This document shows, one piece after another, positions 23,224-31,658 of a DNA stretch of 64,000 nt; position 1 is the stretch's first letter, and every line of letters begins with the position of its first letter. The translations under genes were made by a program, and so were the position numbers. The DNA is taken from assembly GCA_963759955.1 (NCBI GenBank), contig CAVXCA010000077.1:1-64000 (forward strand), given 5' to 3'. Source of the DNA: Roseiarcus sp963759955. Lineage in GTDB: Bacteria > Pseudomonadota > Alphaproteobacteria > Rhizobiales > Beijerinckiaceae. Under the pieces are notes generated by a model. It ran no database searches. It was not told the origin of the DNA and saw only the letters and a program-made list of their open reading frames with translations.

Positions 23224-23613
23224 CTATCGCGTCGTTTTCTTGCCGCGCGCGCCTCGGCCTGTCGCGCCGGCCGTCTTATCGGCTTTCGACGCCTTGATCG
23301 CGGCGGCCCGCCGCGCCGCGCCGACGCCGAGCGCGGCCCAGCGCTTGAGCTCTTCCTCGTCGTCGTAGGCGCTGGCGACGAGGCGCCAATAGGCCATCGT
23401 CGTCGGCCGGCCCCTCGCGACATAGACGAACGGCGATGAACCCGCCGCCACGAATGTGGATCGGCTGTCCTCGTCCGCCTTCACGTAGACCTCGCCATCG
23501 GCTTCGATCGCAAAGCACAAGCCGTCGAGATAGACGCCATGGCCGCCGAACATGCGCTTCACGGCGACGGCGGCGAAAGGCGCGAACAATTCCGCCAGCC
23601 CTTCGCCGTCCAC
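23224..23613 (-). CDS. TfoX/Sxy N-terminal domain protein
   Basis: This 129-residue protein has the TfoX N-terminal domain: LFAPFAAVAVKRMFGGHGVY, then GLCFAIEADGEVYVKAD, FVYVARGRPTTMAYWRLVA. A basic tail rich in Ala and Lys follows (KASKADKTAGATGRGARGKK). Only the N-terminal domain is present, unlike full-length competence regulators. Such stand-alone proteins are common in alphaproteobacteria and have no proven role. The gene starts 7 bp after the IscA-type gene stop, so both may be on one transcript. Confidence 0.87.
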   Translation of the reverse strand: MDGEGLAELFAPFAAVAVKRMFGGHGVYLDGLCFAIEADGEVYVKADEDSRSTFVAAGSSPFVYVARGRPTTMAYWRLVASAYDDEEELKRWAALGVGAARRAAAIKASKADKTAGATGRGARGKKTTR

Positions 23614-23620
23614 GCCCGCC

Positions 23621-24001
23621 TCAGCCGTTCGCGGCGAGCGCTTCGGGCGAGGCCGGCGTGATCGCCACGCTCTCGCCGCAGCCGCAGGCCGAGGTTTGAT
23701 TGGGATTGTTGAAAACGAAGCTCGACGACAGCTTGTCGACCTTGAAATCCATCTGCGCGCCGAGAAGGAACAGCAGGGCTTTGGGATCGATCAGCAGCTT
23801 GACGCCCTTGTCTTCGACGACTTCGTCGAGCGGCGAGGCGCTTTCGGCGAATTCCATCGTATAGGACATGCCGGCGCAGCCGCCATTCTTGACGCCGACG
23901 CGCAGGCCGACGATCGGCTTGTCCGCATTGGCGATGATCTCATGGACGCGGGCGGCCGCCGCGTCGGTCACACTCATCACTTTCAACCGAGAATTTTTCA
24001 T
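23621..24001 (-). CDS. A-type iron-sulfur carrier (IscA/SufA family)
   Basis: This 126-residue A-type carrier takes Fe-S clusters from scaffolds to target proteins. The three conserved cysteines are present: one in KNGGCAGMSYTMEF and two in TSACGCGESVAI. LLIDPKALLFLLGAQMDFKV is also diagnostic. The N-terminus may start at MKNSRLKVM or eight residues later at MSVTDAA. No suf or isc operon is near, so it is a stand-alone carrier, possibly SufA-like as in other rhizobia. Confidence 0.93.
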   Translation of the reverse strand: MKNSRLKVMSVTDAAAARVHEIIANADKPIVGLRVGVKNGGCAGMSYTMEFAESASPLDEVVEDKGVKLLIDPKALLFLLGAQMDFKVDKLSSSFVFNNPNQTSACGCGESVAITPASPEALAANG

Positions 24002-24247
24002 CGAGCGCCTCTTTCTCGACCGGGTTCAAGGCCCGGCGCGCCTGGGTTCATATAGCACCGATCGCGGCGATTTTACAGGCTGCCTCACGGCCGCAAATGG
24101 GCCGACTGAGAGATCGCCTACTCGCGCAAGTATTTGATCGGCGCCGCGATGGCGAGCGGGACAATGACGATCCTGCCCCTTGCTGGGGCGCGGCCGTTCG
24201 GATCGTCGGCGCGTCGACGCCGCCGACCTCGCATTGGCTTTCCGCGC

Positions 24248-26623
24248 CTAGAGCCTGGCGTGTCGAAGCCGCAACGCATTGCCGATCACGCTGACCGAGG
24301 ACAACGCCATCGCCGCCGCCGCGATGATCGGCGACAGAAGCACGCCGAAAAACGGATAAAGGACGCCGGCCGCGATCGGCACGCCGAGGGAGTTGTAGAC
24401 GAACGCGAAGAACAGGTTCTGGCGAATGTTGCCCATCGTCGCCGCCGAGAGACGGCGGGCGCGAACGAGGCCCTGGAGATCGCCTTTCAGCAGCGTGACG
24501 CCGGCGCTTTCCATCGCCACGTCCGTTCCGGTGCCCATCGCGACCCCGACGTCGGCCGCCGCCAGCGCCGGCGCGTCGTTTACGCCGTCGCCCGCCATCG
24601 CCACGACGCGTCCTTCGCTGCGCAGGCGCGCGACGATCTCGGCCTTGCGGTCGGGCAGGATTTCCGCCTCGACTTCCGTGACGCCCAGCTTTTTGGCCAC
24701 GGCCCAAGCGGTCGTGCGGCTGTCGCCGGTCAGCATGACGACACGCACGCCTTGCGCGAGCAGCGCCCGCACCGCTTCGGGCGTCGTCGCCTTGATCGGA
24801 TCCGCGATGGCGATGACGCCGGCGGCCTGGCCATCGACGGCGACGAACACGACAGTGGCGCCGTCGCGGCGCTGCGCCTCGGCCTCGGCGGACAGCGCGG
24901 ATGTGTCGACGCCGAGCTCGCCGAGAAAGCGTTGATCGCCGATCGCGAGCGCGCGCCCCTCGATCGTGCCGCGCACCCCCTTGCCGGACGGCGAATCGAA
25001 GTCGGCGACGTCCGCCGGCGACAACCCCTCGCCCTCGGCCGCGGCGACGATCGCCGCCGCCAGCGGGTGTTCGCTGGAACGCTCCAGGCTGGCGGCGAGC
25101 CGCATCAGTTCGTCGCGCGCAAATCCGGGCGCCGGCGTGACGGACGCGACCCGCGGCTTGCCCTCGGTGAGCGTGCCGGTCTTGTCGACGACGAGCGTGT
25201 CGACCTTCTCGAAACGTTCGAGCGCCTCGGCGCTCTTGATCAGAATGCCCGACTGCGCGCCGCGCCCGACCCCGACCATGATCGACATCGGCGTCGCCAG
25301 CCCCAATGCGCAGGGGCAAGCGATGATCAGCACCGACACCGCGGCGACCAGCCCGAAGGCGACGCGCGGCTCGGGGCCGAATAACGACCAAGCGAGAAAA
25401 GCCAGCGCGGCGGCGCCGATCACCAGCGGTACGAACCAACCCGAAACCTGATCGGCGAGCCGCTGGACCGGCGCCCGGCTTCGCTGCGCCTTGGCGACCA
25501 TTTCGACGATCTGCGCGAGCATCGTGTCGCGGCCGACTCGCTCCGCCCGCATGACGAAGCCTCCGCTCCCGTTGATTGCCCCGCCGATCAGCTTGGCTCC
25601 GATCTGCTTGGCGACGGGCATCGACTCGCCGGTGACCATGGATTCGTCGACCGCGCTCGCGCCCTCGACAAGCACGCCGTCAACCGGGATCTTCTCGCCC
25701 GGGCGAACCCGCAAACGGTCGCCGACCGCGACTTCGGCGAGGGCGACGTCGCGCTCGCCGCCGCCGGCGAATATTTTGCGCGCAGTCTTGGGCGCGAGAT
25801 CGAGCAGCGCGCGGATCGCCCCGCCCGTCCGTTCGCGGGCTTTGAGTTCGAGCACCTGCCCGAGCAGCACGAGCACGGTGATCGCCGCGGCGGCTTCGAA
25901 ATAGACCGGCGGCGCGCCTTCGTGGCCGCGAAATGCCGGCGGGAAGATCCGAGGCGCGATGGTCGCGACGACGCTATAGGTCCAGGCGACGCCCGTCCCC
26001 ATCGCGATCAGCGTGAACATGTTGAGGCTTCGATTCCGGATCGACGCGAGTGCGCGCACGAAGAACGGCCAGCCCGCCCACAGGACGACCGGCGTCGCCA
26101 GCGCCAGTTGCGCCCAGTTGGACGCCTGCGGAGTAAGCCAACGCAAGCCCGACAGATGCCCGCCCATCTCGAGCGCGATGACCGGCGCGGCGACGACGAG
26201 GCCGAACCAGAAGCGGCGCGTCATGTCGAGCAGTTCCGTATTCGGCGCCGCCTCGGCGCTCGGCGCTTCCGGCTCCAATGCCATGCCGCAGATCGGGCAA
26301 ACGCCCGGCCCGGTTTGGCGGACTTCGGGATGCATTGGACAGGTGTAGACCGCGCCGGCCGGCGGGCGCTGCGGCGGCGCGGCGGGCGCCCCGGCGACAT
26401 ATCGCTGCGGCTCGGCGGCGAATTTGGCGCGGCATCCTGCGCAGCAGAAGAAATACGTTCGCCCTGCGAATTGAGCGCTGTGCTGGGCCGAGGCCGGATC
26501 GACGCTCATGCCGCACACCGGATCCTTGAGCGAACCTTCCGCCACAACGTGCGCGTCAACGTGGGCGTGGCCGCGATGCGCGGCGCCGTGCGGTTCCTGA
26601 TCGGCGGCGTCAATGGGGCTCAT
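24248..26623 (-). CDS. copA: copper-translocating P1B-type ATPase
   Basis: This 791-residue inner-membrane pump exports Cu(I) from the cytoplasm. Its N-terminus lacks the usual HMA ferredoxin-like domain. Instead it has a His-rich start, a YHS domain (DPVCGMSVDPA at 34-44 through CCAGCRAKF near 67) and a heavy-metal-binding domain (YTCPMHPE at 93-100, CPICGM near 109). Then come the transmembrane helices, the A-domain TGESMPV, the membrane metal site IIACPCALGLATP, the phosphorylation loop DKTGTLTEGKP, TGDSRTTA and MAGDGVNDAPAL. Divergent cueR lies 77 bp away with a shared operator, which supports copper as the substrate. Confidence 0.94.
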   Translation of the reverse strand: MSPIDAADQEPHGAAHRGHAHVDAHVVAEGSLKDPVCGMSVDPASAQHSAQFAGRTYFFCCAGCRAKFAAEPQRYVAGAPAAPPQRPPAGAVYTCPMHPEVRQTGPGVCPICGMALEPEAPSAEAAPNTELLDMTRRFWFGLVVAAPVIALEMGGHLSGLRWLTPQASNWAQLALATPVVLWAGWPFFVRALASIRNRSLNMFTLIAMGTGVAWTYSVVATIAPRIFPPAFRGHEGAPPVYFEAAAAITVLVLLGQVLELKARERTGGAIRALLDLAPKTARKIFAGGGERDVALAEVAVGDRLRVRPGEKIPVDGVLVEGASAVDESMVTGESMPVAKQIGAKLIGGAINGSGGFVMRAERVGRDTMLAQIVEMVAKAQRSRAPVQRLADQVSGWFVPLVIGAAALAFLAWSLFGPEPRVAFGLVAAVSVLIIACPCALGLATPMSIMVGVGRGAQSGILIKSAEALERFEKVDTLVVDKTGTLTEGKPRVASVTPAPGFARDELMRLAASLERSSEHPLAAAIVAAAEGEGLSPADVADFDSPSGKGVRGTIEGRALAIGDQRFLGELGVDTSALSAEAEAQRRDGATVVFVAVDGQAAGVIAIADPIKATTPEAVRALLAQGVRVVMLTGDSRTTAWAVAKKLGVTEVEAEILPDRKAEIVARLRSEGRVVAMAGDGVNDAPALAAADVGVAMGTGTDVAMESAGVTLLKGDLQGLVRARRLSAATMGNIRQNLFFAFVYNSLGVPIAAGVLYPFFGVLLSPIIAAAAMALSSVSVIGNALRLRHARL

Positions 26624-26663
26624 TGTCGATCCTAAGTTGCGTGAGCGATCGCAATACGGCTAC

Positions 26664-26684
26664 ACCTTCCCATTATAGGAACGT
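26664..26684. promoter_or_regulatory. CueR-type operator between copA and cueR
   Basis: ACCTTCC-CATTATA-GGAACGT is an imperfect dyad matching the copper-regulator box ACCTTCC-N7-GGAAGGT with one mismatch. On the copA strand a TTGACG -35 element lies 19 bases before TAGCCG, the long spacer expected of MerR-activated promoters. The box sits inside that spacer. CueR bound here should twist the DNA and switch on copA when Cu(I) is present. Confidence 0.8.
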
Positions 26685-26700
26685 CAACAGAGGTTGCGAA

Positions 26701-27126
26701 ATGAACATCGGAGCCGCCGCCGCCGCGACCGGCGTCAGCGCCAAGATGATCCGCCACTACGAGGCGATCGGCCTGCTGCGCCCGGCCGCCCGTCGGCAGA
26801 ACGATTACCGCGACTACGGCGAGCACGAAATCCACGAACTTCGGTTCGTTCGCCGAGCGCGTAGGCTCGGCTTTTCCATCAAGGAAATCGCAACGCTGCT
26901 CGCGCTTTGGCGCGACCGGCGGCGGCCGAGCCGCGAAGTGAAGAAGATCGCGCTGACGCACGTCGAGGATCTCGAGAAGCGAATATCCGAGATGCAGGCG
27001 ATGGCCGCGACGCTACGCAATCTGGTGCGCGACTGCCGCGGAGACGACCGACCCGAGTGCCCGATTCTCGAAGACCTGGCGACCGGAAAGGCGGAGCGCC
27101 GCGACGCGCGAAACGCCCTGATGTGA
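26701..27126 (+). CDS. cueR: Cu(I)-responsive MerR-family regulator
   Basis: This 141-residue MerR-type activator has the winged helix at the N-terminus (MNIGAAAAATGVSAKMIRHY, RQNDYRDYGEHEIHELRFVR), a dimerisation helix, and the metal-binding loop DCRGDDRPECPIL. The cysteines fall at positions 112 and 120, the same as in Escherichia coli CueR. The start is taken at ATG 26701 because upstream codons would run through the operator. It is divergent from copA and probably autoregulated from the shared region. Confidence 0.92.
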   Translation: MNIGAAAAATGVSAKMIRHYEAIGLLRPAARRQNDYRDYGEHEIHELRFVRRARRLGFSIKEIATLLALWRDRRRPSREVKKIALTHVEDLEKRISEMQAMAATLRNLVRDCRGDDRPECPILEDLATGKAERRDARNALM

Positions 27127-27292
27127 CCCGTCCGCCACCCGGCGAAATTGCACCCCTGCGGCGCGAACGGACCAGCCGTCGAGCGCGCAACCCGGTTCCG
27201 CACCTAAAGATAGCGGTCGCCCGATCGACCCCCTGGAGCTTCGGGCTCGATTGTGTCAAACGGGCCGCCAACCCGACCCGTGGGATCATCCG

Positions 27293-28183
27293 ATGACTGT
27301 TTCCCCTCCACTCTCCGGCGACGCAGCGGCGTTGCTCGCACGGATCGCCGACGCGCTCGAACGCCTCGCCCCGCGCGCCGCGGCCCGCCCCGATTTCGCC
27401 GCCGCCGACGCGTTCGTGTGGCATGCCGACCGCGGCGCTCTCATTCCCGTCGCGAAGGTCAATCGCGTCGCCATCGGCCTGCTGCGCGGCGTCGACCGAG
27501 TGCGCGACCTACTCGTCGAAAACACCGAACGCTTCTCCCGTGGACTGCCGGCCAACAACGCGCTGCTGTGGGGGGCGCGCGGCATGGGCAAGTCCTCGCT
27601 CGTCAAGGCGGCGCACGCCGAGATCAACCGCGCCGCGAAATCCGGCGCCCGGCTGAAGCTGGTCGAAATCCATCGCGAGGACATCGAAAGCCTGCCGGCG
27701 CTGATGACGCTGATGCGCGAGGCGCCGCATCGCTTCATCGTGTTCTGCGACGACCTTTCCTTCGACGGCGGCGACACCTCTTACAAGTCGTTGAAAGCGG
27801 CGCTCGAAGGCGGCATCGAAGGGCGACCCGCCAATGTGCTGTTCTACGCGACCTCGAACCGGCGCCATTTGCTGCCGCGCGACATGATGGAGAACGAGCG
27901 CGCGAGCGCGATCAACCCGGGCGAGGCGGTCGAGGAGAAGGTTTCCCTCTCCGACCGCTTCGGCCTATGGCTCGGATTCCATCACTGCAGCCAGGACGAC
28001 TATCTCGCGATGGTCGAGGGATACGCCAGGCATTTCGCGCTGAACGCGCCGGCCGACCAAATCGAACGCGATGCTTTGGAATGGGCGACGACCCGGGGCT
28101 CGCGCTCGGGCCGCACGGCTTGGCAGTTCACCCAAGATTTGGCGGGGCGGCTGGGGCGACGGTTGGACATAGAGGCCGATTGA
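27293..28183 (+). CDS. DUF815 family AAA-like ATPase
   Basis: This 296-residue protein has the DUF815 ATPase fold: ALIPVAKVNRVAIGLLRGVD before a Walker A at NALLWGARGMGKSSLVKAAH, HRFIVFCDDLSFDGGDTSYK as Walker B, and NVLFYATSNRRHLLPRDMMEN as the sensor 1 segment. LSDRFGLWLGFHHCSQDDYL follows. Its role is unknown. It is often found beside the tat-serS-surE block in alphaproteobacteria and here lies next to nlpD, so the context is conserved. A hairpin follows the stop. Confidence 0.9.
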   Translation: MTVSPPLSGDAAALLARIADALERLAPRAAARPDFAAADAFVWHADRGALIPVAKVNRVAIGLLRGVDRVRDLLVENTERFSRGLPANNALLWGARGMGKSSLVKAAHAEINRAAKSGARLKLVEIHREDIESLPALMTLMREAPHRFIVFCDDLSFDGGDTSYKSLKAALEGGIEGRPANVLFYATSNRRHLLPRDMMENERASAINPGEAVEEKVSLSDRFGLWLGFHHCSQDDYLAMVEGYARHFALNAPADQIERDALEWATTRGSRSGRTAWQFTQDLAGRLGRRLDIEAD

Positions 28184-28190
28184 CGCGCGA

Positions 28191-28227
28191 AGGCGGCGGG
28201 CCTTTCCTTGGACCCGCCGCCTTGCTT
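28191..28227 (+). terminator. hairpin after the DUF815 gene
   Basis: GGCGGCGGG (28192-28200) pairs with CCCGCCGCC (28213-28221) around a 12-nt loop, followed by TTGCTTT. The stem is strong, but the T-run is interrupted, so termination efficiency is uncertain. It starts 8 bp after the stop codon. Confidence 0.6.
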
Positions 28228-28319
28228 TCAAGCTCACAGCGCAATCTCGTCTCGCGGTCGTCGCTGTGAGCGACTGTGTCCAGACTGGAGGACTGGACCT
28301 GGGAAATCCCGCCGGTCGT

Positions 28320-29519
28320 TCAGAGGCCGGCGAGATAACTGGTGGGATCGACGGGCGTGGAGCCCTTGCGCAATTCGAAGTGGAGCTGCGGCGAATTGAC
28401 GTTGCCGCTCTGGCCGGACTTGGCGATGATCTGGCCGCGCTTGACCGTGTCGCCGCGCTTGACGTCGAGTTCGCCGTTGTTGGCGTAGGCGGAGACGAAG
28501 CCGTTGGGATGACGGATCAACACGAGATTGCCGTAGCCCTTCAATTCGCTGCCGGCGTAAGCGACGACGCCGCTCTCGGCCGCGCGCACCGAAGTGCCCT
28601 CGGGCACGGCGATGTTGATGCCGTCGTTGCCGCCGACCTTGAAGCCCTCGATAATGCGTCCACGCGCCGGCCAGCGAAACTCTGGAGCGACTCCCGCGGC
28701 GTCCGCCTGCGCGCTCGTCAGGGTCGGCGCGGGCGCCGGATCGCTGGCCTGGATGCTGCTTGTCTGAGTGGCGTCGGTCGTCGGCCTTTTCTTGGCCACC
28801 GTCGTATTCACGTCGGCGTCCGATCGGACGGCGCCGACGGGAGCTGCCGCTTTGGCCTCGGTCTTAGCCGCCGACTTGGCCGGCGGCGGGCTCGCTTCAG
28901 CGGCGGCGTCGTGAGCGGACTTCTTCGCCGTCGCGCGCTTGACGGGGGCCGGATCGCGTGCGTCGGCCGATGCGACGCGCTTCGCCTTTTCGGCCGGCGC
29001 CTCGGCGACGGCGCGGCCGTTCGCGTCATAAACGGGAACGACGAGCCGCACGCCGCCGTGGACCTGCGCGGCGCTGCTCAAACCGTTGGTTTTCAGCATC
29101 GCAGAAGGGGGCACGCCATAGCGTCGCGAGAGACTGTCCAAGGTGTCGCCGTCGGCGACGACGATCGGCGAGCCGCCGACGGCGCTCCACCCATTGCCAA
29201 AGCCAGTCACAGGCTGAGCGGCGGAACTCCTGATCGGATTGGTCGGCGCCGGCGCGGCGGGCGACAACGCGGCGACCGCGACCGGGCTCGGATTGGCCGC
29301 AGCGGGATCGGGCGCCGCCAGCGGCGCGGATGCGACCTGTGGCGTCGGCGCGCCGGCGTCGTTTGAAGCGGTGGCGAACGGATTGGAGAAGGGGCTGTCG
29401 AACGACTGGCTCATCCGGGTCGAATTCGCGGAGCACCCGGAGAGCCAAATTCCAACCAATCCCGTGAGCGCTACGCGGGCGGCGTTCCGTCCGACGACAA
29501 ACGTTGCGAATTTACTCAT
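28320..29519 (-). CDS. nlpD: LysM/LytM lipoprotein, NlpD-like amidase activator
   Basis: This 399-residue lipoprotein has lipobox LSGC with the modified Cys at 29. A LysM domain (VVADGDTLDSLSRRYGVPPS) comes first, then a long Ala/Pro/Lys linker, and a C-terminal LytM (M23) domain. In the LytM domain the usual metal-binding HxGxD reads NDGIN and the second His segment reads AYANNGELD, while QLHFELRKGSTPVDPTSYL is kept. The loss of zinc ligands matches NlpD and EnvC, which activate cell-wall amidases rather than cut peptidoglycan themselves. The start is at MSKFATFV. It follows pcm on the same strand. Confidence 0.88.
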   Translation of the reverse strand: MSKFATFVVGRNAARVALTGLVGIWLSGCSANSTRMSQSFDSPFSNPFATASNDAGAPTPQVASAPLAAPDPAAANPSPVAVAALSPAAPAPTNPIRSSAAQPVTGFGNGWSAVGGSPIVVADGDTLDSLSRRYGVPPSAMLKTNGLSSAAQVHGGVRLVVPVYDANGRAVAEAPAEKAKRVASADARDPAPVKRATAKKSAHDAAAEASPPPAKSAAKTEAKAAAPVGAVRSDADVNTTVAKKRPTTDATQTSSIQASDPAPAPTLTSAQADAAGVAPEFRWPARGRIIEGFKVGGNDGINIAVPEGTSVRAAESGVVAYAGSELKGYGNLVLIRHPNGFVSAYANNGELDVKRGDTVKRGQIIAKSGQSGNVNSPQLHFELRKGSTPVDPTSYLAGL

Positions 29520-29654
29520 CGTCTTCAACCCACTCGAACGCAACTGAACTTCCGGCAGTTTGAGCGCAACGTGTTAAGAGATGGTTTAAGATGATGCTTT
29601 GGGCCAACGCGCGGCGTTTCCGGGCGTCTCTCCCCTCGGCGGCTGGCGAAAGGA

Positions 29655-30308
29655 TCACAGCGCGCGCGCGAGGCCCTCGACCAATGGCGTGAAGGTGCGC
29701 GCCGCGCCGTGCGCGCTGGCTGCGATCTCGCCGTTCGCGGCGCGCGTCAGGCGCACGATGCGCTGGTCGCCCGCTGCGGCGGCGACGGCCGCGACCAGCG
29801 CCCCGCCCTCGACGAGCAGGTCGGTCAGCCGCGGGGCCGGCGTTTCGATCACCGCGTGGACGAGGATGCGGTCGAAGAGGCCGCCATGACGATCGAGCGC
29901 CAGTCCGTCGCCCCAGGCGACGCGGACGTTGGCGAGCCCGAAAGCCTCGATGCGAGCGGCGGCCTCGAGCGCGAGCGTCTGACGCCGCTCCAGCGAAACG
30001 ACTTCGCCCGCCAGTTGCGCGAGCAGCGCCGCGGCGTAGCCCGTCCCCGTTCCGATCTCCAGCACCCGACTTCCCGGTCCGGGATCGAGAGCCTCGATCA
30101 TCGCGGCGACGATCGAGGGCGGCGGCGCGGTCTGGCCGCAGCCGATCGGCAACGCGATGTCGCGCGCGGCGATGTCGCCATAGCGCTGGGGCATGAACAA
30201 CGCGCGCGGCGCGCGTTCCAGAGCGCGCAAGAGACGAAGGTTGCGAATGCCGCGCGCACGCAAGCGCAGCATGAATTGCGCGCGTTCTTCAGCCTCGATG
30301 TCGTTCAC
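29655..30308 (-). CDS. pcm: protein-L-isoaspartate O-methyltransferase
   Basis: Pcm methylates damaged L-isoaspartyl residues so that they can revert to aspartate. The 217-residue protein has FMPQRYGDIAARDIALPIGC then GQTAPPPSIVAAMIEAL, the SAM-binding motif RVLEIGTGTGYAAALLAQL, and GLANVRVAWGDGL. It lies in the classic order surE-pcm-nlpD and is co-transcribed with surE, 33 bp upstream. Confidence 0.95.
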   Translation of the reverse strand: MNDIEAEERAQFMLRLRARGIRNLRLLRALERAPRALFMPQRYGDIAARDIALPIGCGQTAPPPSIVAAMIEALDPGPGSRVLEIGTGTGYAAALLAQLAGEVVSLERRQTLALEAAARIEAFGLANVRVAWGDGLALDRHGGLFDRILVHAVIETPAPRLTDLLVEGGALVAAVAAAAGDQRIVRLTRAANGEIAASAHGAARTFTPLVEGLARAL

Positions 30309-30341
30309 AGGCGCGTCCTCGTCTCGTTGCGCCGGTATGGC

Positions 30342-31112
30342 TCAAGGAGTCCGGAAGGCCTCGGCATAGCGCATACGCGTCGCCTCGTCGGTCAAATCGA
30401 GTCGCAACGGCGTGATCGACACTTTGCGCGCCGCGAGCGCCTCGATGTCGCTGCCCACGCCCGGGGTGAAGCCGCCGCGCTGAAACATCAGCCAGTAATA
30501 GGGTATCGCGCGCCCGTCGCGCCGTTCCTCGACGCGCATCAATTCGGTGTCGCGCCGTCCTTGCGCGGTCGCCGCCTCGCCCGTGACCTCCGCGACCGCG
30601 CAGGCGGGGAAATTGACGTTGACGAGCATGCCTTCCGGCACCCCGATGCGCAGGATCTTCTTGATCACGTCGGGCCCCAGCGTAGCGGCGCAGTCCCAGT
30701 TCATCTTGTCGCGGCCCTCGGCGCCGCCATAGGCTTGGGAGAGCGCGATCGAGGGTATGCCGATCAGCGCGCCCTCCATCGCCGCCGCGATCGTGCCGGA
30801 ATAGGTGACGTCCTCGGCGACGTTCTGGCCGCGATTGACGCCCGATAGGATCAGGTCGGGGCGCGCGTCGGCCATGATCTTGCGCACACCCATGATGACG
30901 CAGTCCGTCGGCGTGCCCTGCACCGCGAAGTGGCGCGGGCTGATCTGCCGCAGGCGCAAGGGATTGTTGAGCGACAGCGAATGTGCGACCCCGGATTGGT
31001 CGATCTCGGGAGCGACGACGAAAACGTCGTCGGACAACTGGCGCGCGATCGCCTCCATAACCTTGAGGCCCGGCGCGTGGACGCCGTCGTCGTTGGTGAG
31101 CAAAATTCGCAT
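30342..31112 (-). CDS. surE: 5'/3'-nucleotidase SurE
   Basis: SurE is a metal-dependent nucleoside monophosphate phosphatase linked to stress survival. The 256-residue protein opens with MRILLTNDDGVHAPGLKVM (metal-binding Asp pair), followed by VVAPEIDQSGVAHSLSLNNP, VQGTPTDCVIMGV, PDLILSGVNRGQNVAEDVTY and SGTIAAAMEGALIGIPSIA. It normally follows serS directly. Here a Kazal-type gene on the opposite strand lies between them. Confidence 0.96.
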   Translation of the reverse strand: MRILLTNDDGVHAPGLKVMEAIARQLSDDVFVVAPEIDQSGVAHSLSLNNPLRLRQISPRHFAVQGTPTDCVIMGVRKIMADARPDLILSGVNRGQNVAEDVTYSGTIAAAMEGALIGIPSIALSQAYGGAEGRDKMNWDCAATLGPDVIKKILRIGVPEGMLVNVNFPACAVAEVTGEAATAQGRRDTELMRVEERRDGRAIPYYWLMFQRGGFTPGVGSDIEALAARKVSITPLRLDLTDEATRMRYAEAFRTP

Positions 31113-31284
31113 GGATCGCCTTTCCCGCGTCGCGCGGCTGCAGGGTCGTTTGTAGCGCGCCCAATCGATTCGCGCGACGGCGGCTCGCGCCTAGGCTTCG
31201 CGCTTCGTCACTGGCACGCGGCCTCGATCCGTGCGATCGTGCCGATCAGCGCTCGAAGCGCCGTTATGCGGGGGGAAGCCGACG

Positions 31285-31647
31285 ATGGGAAAAGCGCTCG
31301 CCTCCGCCTTTCTCGTCCTGGCGTTTTTCGCCCCGGCGCCGGCCGCCGAGGCGCAAGGCTTCTGCACGATGCTGTGGGCGCCGGTGTGCGCTCTCAAGGG
31401 CGGCGCCGAGAAGACCTATTCCAACGCCGGCTGCGCCAAGGCGGACGACGCGACAGTGACCCATGAGGGCCCCTGCGACGCCAAGCCCGCGCCGCCGCCC
31501 TCCTCGCGCTCTGTCGTCTGCACCGACGAATACGCTCCCGTCTGCGGCGTGAAGAACGGCGTCGCGCGCATGTATTCGAACAAGTGCCGCGCCTTCGCCG
31601 ACGGCGCAACGGTCGCCAATCTCGGCGAATGCCAGGTCAAGCGGTAG
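31285..31647 (+). CDS. secreted protein with two Kazal-type domains
   Basis: This 120-residue protein has a signal peptide (MGKALASAFLVLAFFAP, cleavage near AEAQ) and two similar Cys-rich units. They are CTMLWAPVCALKGGAEKTYS with NAGCAKADD and GPC, and CTDEYAPVCGVKNGVARMYS with NKCRAFADG and GEC. The spacing fits Kazal-type serine protease inhibitor domains. It should act in the periplasm or outside the cell, perhaps against host or competitor proteases, which is an inference. A ribosome-binding site (GGGGGAAG) precedes the ATG. It is on the opposite strand between serS and surE, so it interrupts that block. Confidence 0.85.
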   Translation: MGKALASAFLVLAFFAPAPAAEAQGFCTMLWAPVCALKGGAEKTYSNAGCAKADDATVTHEGPCDAKPAPPPSSRSVVCTDEYAPVCGVKNGVARMYSNKCRAFADGATVANLGECQVKR

Positions 31648-31658
31648 GGTCGGTCGCG

